A stretch of DNA of 64,000 nucleotides from Streptomyces sp. NBC_00663 (GTDB lineage: Bacteria; Actinomycetota; Actinomycetes; Streptomycetales; Streptomycetaceae). The position numbers and the translations under genes were made by a program. The notes beneath the pieces are model-generated. The model saw only the letters and a list, made by a program, of their open reading frames with translations, searched no databases and was not told where the DNA came from. Positions 60,974-64,000 of the stretch are shown in pieces; the stretch's first letter is position 1; each line of letters begins with the position of its first letter. The DNA is taken from NCBI RefSeq assembly GCF_036226885.1, contig NZ_CP109027.1:4898001-4962000 (forward strand), given 5' to 3'.

Positions 60974-60992
60974 ATTTGCTTTCAAAGCAAAT
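60974..60992. promoter_or_regulatory. Perfect 19-bp AT-rich palindrome (operator)
   Basis: ATTTGCTTTCAAAGCAAAT is fully symmetric about C60983 and sits in an AT-rich island (60971-60998) in otherwise ~73% GC DNA, 52 bp upstream of the nitroreductase-hemerythrin gene. It is the strongest regulator-binding site visible in the biosynthetic locus. Confidence 0.75.
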
Positions 60993-61044
60993 AAAAAGTC
61001 ACTGTGCCGACGGCCGACAGCCGACAGTTTCGACGGAGACTCTC

Positions 61045-61950
61045 ATGAGCGAAGAGCAGGCAGCCAGCGGTCTGAGCTGGAACGAGCGGGTCATCCAGGA
61101 GTTCCGGGCGAACAACGGCCGGGTGGGCGGGATGTTCGAGGGCGCCCCCATGGTGGTGCTGACCACGATGGGCCGGAAGACCGGGAAACCCCATGTGAAC
61201 CCCGCGATCTACTACAAGGACGGCGACCGCTACCTGGTCTTCGCCTCCAACGCCGGCCGCGGGAAGAACCCCGACTGGTACCACAACCTGCTGGACAGCC
61301 CGCAGGTGACGATGGAGATCGGCACGGACGAGGGCGCCGTACGGCCCTACGCCACCCGCGCCCAGGTCCTGGAGGGCGAGGAGCGCGACCGGTACTGGGA
61401 GTTGCAGTGCTCCCTCGACCCGGCGTTCCGGGAGTACGAGGAGAAGGCGGGCCGTGCCATTCCCGTGGTCGCCCTGCACCCGCTCGACCTCGGTGTGATC
61501 ACCGAGCGCAGCCGGATGATCGGCACCCAGCTGCTCAAGCACCACGCCGACCTGAGGGCCGAGCTCGCGCGGGTGCGCGCGGCCGTCGACGAGACGCTCA
61601 CCGCCGGCGGCGCCGACCCCCGGTCCATGGCGGACCTCTCGGAACAACTGCGCAAGCACTGCCTGACGTACTGCTACGGGCTCCAGATGCACCACATCCG
61701 GGAGGACGGCTCGTTCTCCGCCTTCGAGAAGCGCTTCCCGCACCTAGTCCCGGCGATCACCCGGCTGCGCGAGGAACACAAGGTGGTGGAGGCGGCGCTG
61801 GCCGAGTTCGAGGAGCTGCTCGACAAGGGCGGTTTCCAGAACCCGGACGACGTGGCCCGGCTCCGCGTGGAGCTGGACCGGGTGGTCGGCGGCCTGGAGG
61901 ATCACTTCCGCTACGAGGAAGAGACCCTGCTGCCGGCGCTGGAGGTCTGA
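61045..61950 (+). CDS. Nitroreductase (DDN-type)-hemerythrin fusion
   Basis: The 301-residue protein has an N-terminal F420-dependent nitroreductase/quinone-reductase domain (~10-135; VLTTMGRKTGKPHVNPAIYY, LVFASNAGRGKNPDWYHNLL) and a C-terminal hemerythrin-like four-helix domain (~170-300) with His/Glu ligand positions in LKHHADLRAELARV, MHHIREDGSFSAFE, LREEHKVVEAALAE and DHFRYEEETLLP. It should couple deazaflavin chemistry to a di-iron O2 site, plausible for quinone tailoring. ATG with GGAG 9 bp upstream. The AKR gene starts 3 bp after its stop. Confidence 0.85.
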   Translation: MSEEQAASGLSWNERVIQEFRANNGRVGGMFEGAPMVVLTTMGRKTGKPHVNPAIYYKDGDRYLVFASNAGRGKNPDWYHNLLDSPQVTMEIGTDEGAVRPYATRAQVLEGEERDRYWELQCSLDPAFREYEEKAGRAIPVVALHPLDLGVITERSRMIGTQLLKHHADLRAELARVRAAVDETLTAGGADPRSMADLSEQLRKHCLTYCYGLQMHHIREDGSFSAFEKRFPHLVPAITRLREEHKVVEAALAEFEELLDKGGFQNPDDVARLRVELDRVVGGLEDHFRYEEETLLPALEV

Positions 61951-61953
61951 GCG

Positions 61954-63027
61954 ATGACCGAGATGCGCTACCGCGTGCTCGGCAAGACGGGCTTACGTGT
62001 CTCCGAACTCGCCCTGGGCACCATGACGTTCGGCGACGACTGGGCGCTGCCCGAGGGCCGCGCCGGCCGGCTCCTCGACCTGTTCGCCGAGGCCGGCGGC
62101 AATGTGATCGACACCTCCAACGAGTACGGGCGCGGCAGCGCCGAGTCCACGCTGGGCGAGCTGCTGAGCGGCCGCCGCGACTCCTTCCTGCTCACCACGA
62201 AGTACACCCTCCAGATCCGCCCCGGCGATGTGAACGCCGCGGGCAACCACCGCAAGAACCTCGTGGTCTCGCTGGAGGACAGCCTGCGCCGGCTGCGCAC
62301 CGACCACCTCGACATCCTCTGGGTGCACGCCCGGGACACCCTCACCCCGGTCGCCGAGGTCATGCGGGCCCTGGACGACCAGGTGCGGGCGGGCAAGGTG
62401 CTCTACGTCGGTGTCTCCAACTGGCCGGCCTGGGAGATCGCGCAGGCCAACACCCTGGCGGAGGCGCGGGGTTGGACCCCCTTCGCGGCCATGCAGGTGC
62501 ACTACAACCTGCTGGACCGCGCCGTCGAGAACGAGTTCCTGCCGATGGCGCACGCCTTCGACCTCCCCGCGTTCGTCTGGGGACCGCTCGCCGACGGCCG
62601 CCTCACCGGCAAGTACCTCAGGGGCGAGGAGGGGCGCCTGGACAAGGTCGCGTGGGGCAGGGCCCGCGGCGCCGGTGACGACGTGGTGCGTGAAGTGGTG
62701 CGGATCGCCGAGGAGTTGGGCCGTCCGCCCGCCCAGGTCGCCCTCGCCTGGCTGCGCTCCCGCCCCGGCACCGTGATCCCGGTGATCGGCGCCACGACCG
62801 AGGAGCAGCTGCGCCAGAACCTCGGCAGCGTCGACCTCCAGCTCGGCCCCGGGCACCTGGCCGACCTGGACAAGGCCACCGCGGTGCCCGCCGGTTACCC
62901 CCATCTGTTCCTGCGCTTCCCGGCGATGACCCGCATGATCTACGGCGAGCACTGGGAGCGGGTCGACGACCGCCGGACGACGACCCGGCGCGCGGTCACC
63001 GACGACCTCTTCTCGACGCGGGACTGA
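61954..63027 (+). CDS. Aldo/keto reductase
   Basis: The 357-residue AKR has the tetrad Asp (NVIDTSNEYG), Tyr in NEYGRG, Lys (LLTTKYTLQI) and His (LWVHARDT), plus RTDHLDILWVHARDTLTPVA and the C-terminal NADPH loop (VIPVIGATTEEQLRQNLGSV). It reduces a carbonyl, possibly of the aromatic product. Nothing in the sequence fixes its substrate. It starts 3 bp after the fusion gene and shares its promoter. Confidence 0.9.
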   Translation: MTEMRYRVLGKTGLRVSELALGTMTFGDDWALPEGRAGRLLDLFAEAGGNVIDTSNEYGRGSAESTLGELLSGRRDSFLLTTKYTLQIRPGDVNAAGNHRKNLVVSLEDSLRRLRTDHLDILWVHARDTLTPVAEVMRALDDQVRAGKVLYVGVSNWPAWEIAQANTLAEARGWTPFAAMQVHYNLLDRAVENEFLPMAHAFDLPAFVWGPLADGRLTGKYLRGEEGRLDKVAWGRARGAGDDVVREVVRIAEELGRPPAQVALAWLRSRPGTVIPVIGATTEEQLRQNLGSVDLQLGPGHLADLDKATAVPAGYPHLFLRFPAMTRMIYGEHWERVDDRRTTTRRAVTDDLFSTRD

Positions 63028-63057
63028 GCACCGGACCGCCCCCCCCGCATCACGCGC

Positions 63058-63089
63058 AGCGCCCGGCCGGAATGTCCCGGCCGGGCGCT
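63058..63089. terminator. Bidirectional terminator
   Basis: AGCGCCCGGCCGG (63058-63070) pairs perfectly with CCGGCCGGGCGCT (63077-63089) around AATGTC, between the convergent AKR and DUF6081-like genes. Confidence 0.85.
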
Positions 63090-63117
63090 GTCCGTCGTAC
63101 TCAGCTCGATCGCGCAC

Positions 63118-64000
63118 TCACTCCGACGTCGTGATGCTGAACGACCGCACCTTCAGCGTCACGCCCTGCCCCCACAGCCGGTTGCTGAGCAGGCTCTTGT
63201 CGTCGTGGAACTTCTGCGGTGTCGGGGCGCCCTTGGCCGGGTCGTAGTAGAAGTCCGCGCTGTCCTCCAGGCGCACCAGGCCCGCCTTGTCGCGATCGTT
63301 GGCGCCGCCGCCGCCGTCCAGGAGGTTGCCGGTCGCGATGCCGCACTGCACGGAGGTGGCCGTCACCTGCTCGTCCGGGCCGCTGTGCTCGATGCGCAGG
63401 TACTTGCGGTCGAACGCATGGGTGCCGATCTTGTCCGTCGACAGCACTGTCTTGCCGTTCACCAGCCAGCTCACCCGCTTGCCGCCCTGGTCGTAGCGGA
63501 TCCGCAGCTTCACGGGCTGGCCCGCGGTGCGCTTGAACACCGGCACCGAGTAGTGGAACGCGGCGTACTCGCCGCTCTCCACCGGGAGGCGCTCGTAGAC
63601 GGCGTGCACCTCGTGATTGGTCACCGAGAAGTTGGCCACCGTGTGGGAGGCGTGGTCGACGGTGATCACGGTGGCGCTGGCCAGCCGCGGATCGGACTGC
63701 GGGTCGCTCACCGCCTTGCCGAACGGCTGCTCCTCGACGCCGTCGGCCTTGACGGTGACGTCCGCGTTGCAGTTCCAGGACCCGGTCGCGGGGACGGGGA
63801 AGCCGTTCGCGGAGGACACCCGGGGCTGGGCCACCCACTTGAGATGGTCACCGGTGCCGCCGCCGAAGCCGGTCGCGCTCTGGTCGGTCGTCGCGGCGAA
63901 CGCGGGGCGCCCGGTGCGCGGGTTGCGGCCCGTCGGTACGACGGTGATGCCCTGGGCGTTGGAGGTGATGACGCCGTCACCCTGCGCCAGCTTGCCCTCG
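63118..64000 (-). CDS. DUF6081-like protein (5' partial)
   Basis: The frame is open to the right edge, so the N-terminus lies outside. The visible ~293 residues (ITVVPTGRNPRTGRPAFAAT, GGTGDHLKWVAQPRVSSANG, TAGQPVKLRIRYDQGGKRVS, GVTLKVRSFSITTSE) are homologous to the protein at 60026-60961, sharing DHL-WV, PRTG-PAF and the strand order. A possible internal GTG start at ~63834 is not used because homology continues beyond it. Two related copies in one locus suggest paired or sequential roles. Confidence 0.7.
   Translation of the reverse strand, partial: EGKLAQGDGVITSNAQGITVVPTGRNPRTGRPAFAATTDQSATGFGGGTGDHLKWVAQPRVSSANGFPVPATGSWNCNADVTVKADGVEEQPFGKAVSDPQSDPRLASATVITVDHASHTVANFSVTNHEVHAVYERLPVESGEYAAFHYSVPVFKRTAGQPVKLRIRYDQGGKRVSWLVNGKTVLSTDKIGTHAFDRKYLRIEHSGPDEQVTATSVQCGIATGNLLDGGGGANDRDKAGLVRLEDSADFYYDPAKGAPTPQKFHDDKSLLSNRLWGQGVTLKVRSFSITTSE

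Overview
The window is about 72% GC, codes densely on both strands with GTG starts and 4-base overlaps, and looks like chromosomal Streptomyces DNA. Diagnostic content includes a tandem pair of SigF/SigN-type sigma factors, an SPW_0924-family protein, an SSI-type protease inhibitor, RsbW-like and SpoIIE-like partner-switching proteins, DUF5926, and Ser/Arg tRNA genes. All calls come from reading the sequence and recalling protein families; no search was run.

Region by region. 0-16 kb: an intradiol dioxygenase cut by the window edge, a CitG/MdcB-like synthase, an MFS exporter under a MocR-type regulator, Xaa-Pro aminopeptidase, a GAF-SpoIIE phosphatase, two primase-polymerase-like proteins, DUF5926, an anti-sigma-like ATPase, a GDPD phosphodiesterase, a membrane HtrA protease and tRNA-Ser(TGA). 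16-23 kb: a Gln/Asn/Ser-rich secreted peptide, then a three-gene set resembling mycobacterial ChsH2-ChsH1-Ltp2 (steroid side-chain degradation) behind a TetR-like operator, a SigE-family sigma factor and a fatty acyl-CoA ligase with its own operator. 23-34 kb: a 1455-residue PAS/pseudokinase/receiver scaffold, an SSI-like inhibitor, tRNA-Ser(GCT), tRNA-Arg(ACG), a lipoprotein, a Tat-exported protein, GtrA, and two adjacent divergent genes that each carry a single-base frameshift. 34-40 kb: a response regulator/histidine kinase pair in line with a GT2-GtrA protein and a GT39-type glycosyltransferase. 40-51 kb: a DHA2 exporter with a TetR regulator, then a MarR-exporter-YceI-PPOX operon whose exporter and YceI protein share the same accessory domain, then the sigma-factor pair.

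51-64 kb is a biosynthetic locus: a type II (aromatic) polyketide synthase with two acyl carrier proteins flanking KS-alpha and KS-beta, a ketoreductase, an aromatase/cyclase, an MBL-fold cyclase, its own phosphopantetheinyl transferase and acyltransferase, a nitroreductase-hemerythrin fusion, an aldo/keto reductase and two related DUF6081-like proteins. ACP1 to KR are joined by 4-base overlaps, including an 11-codon relay ORF between ACP1 and KS-alpha. The locus runs off the right edge and contains no pathway-specific regulator in view. A 19-bp AT-rich perfect palindrome before the fusion gene is the clearest regulatory site.
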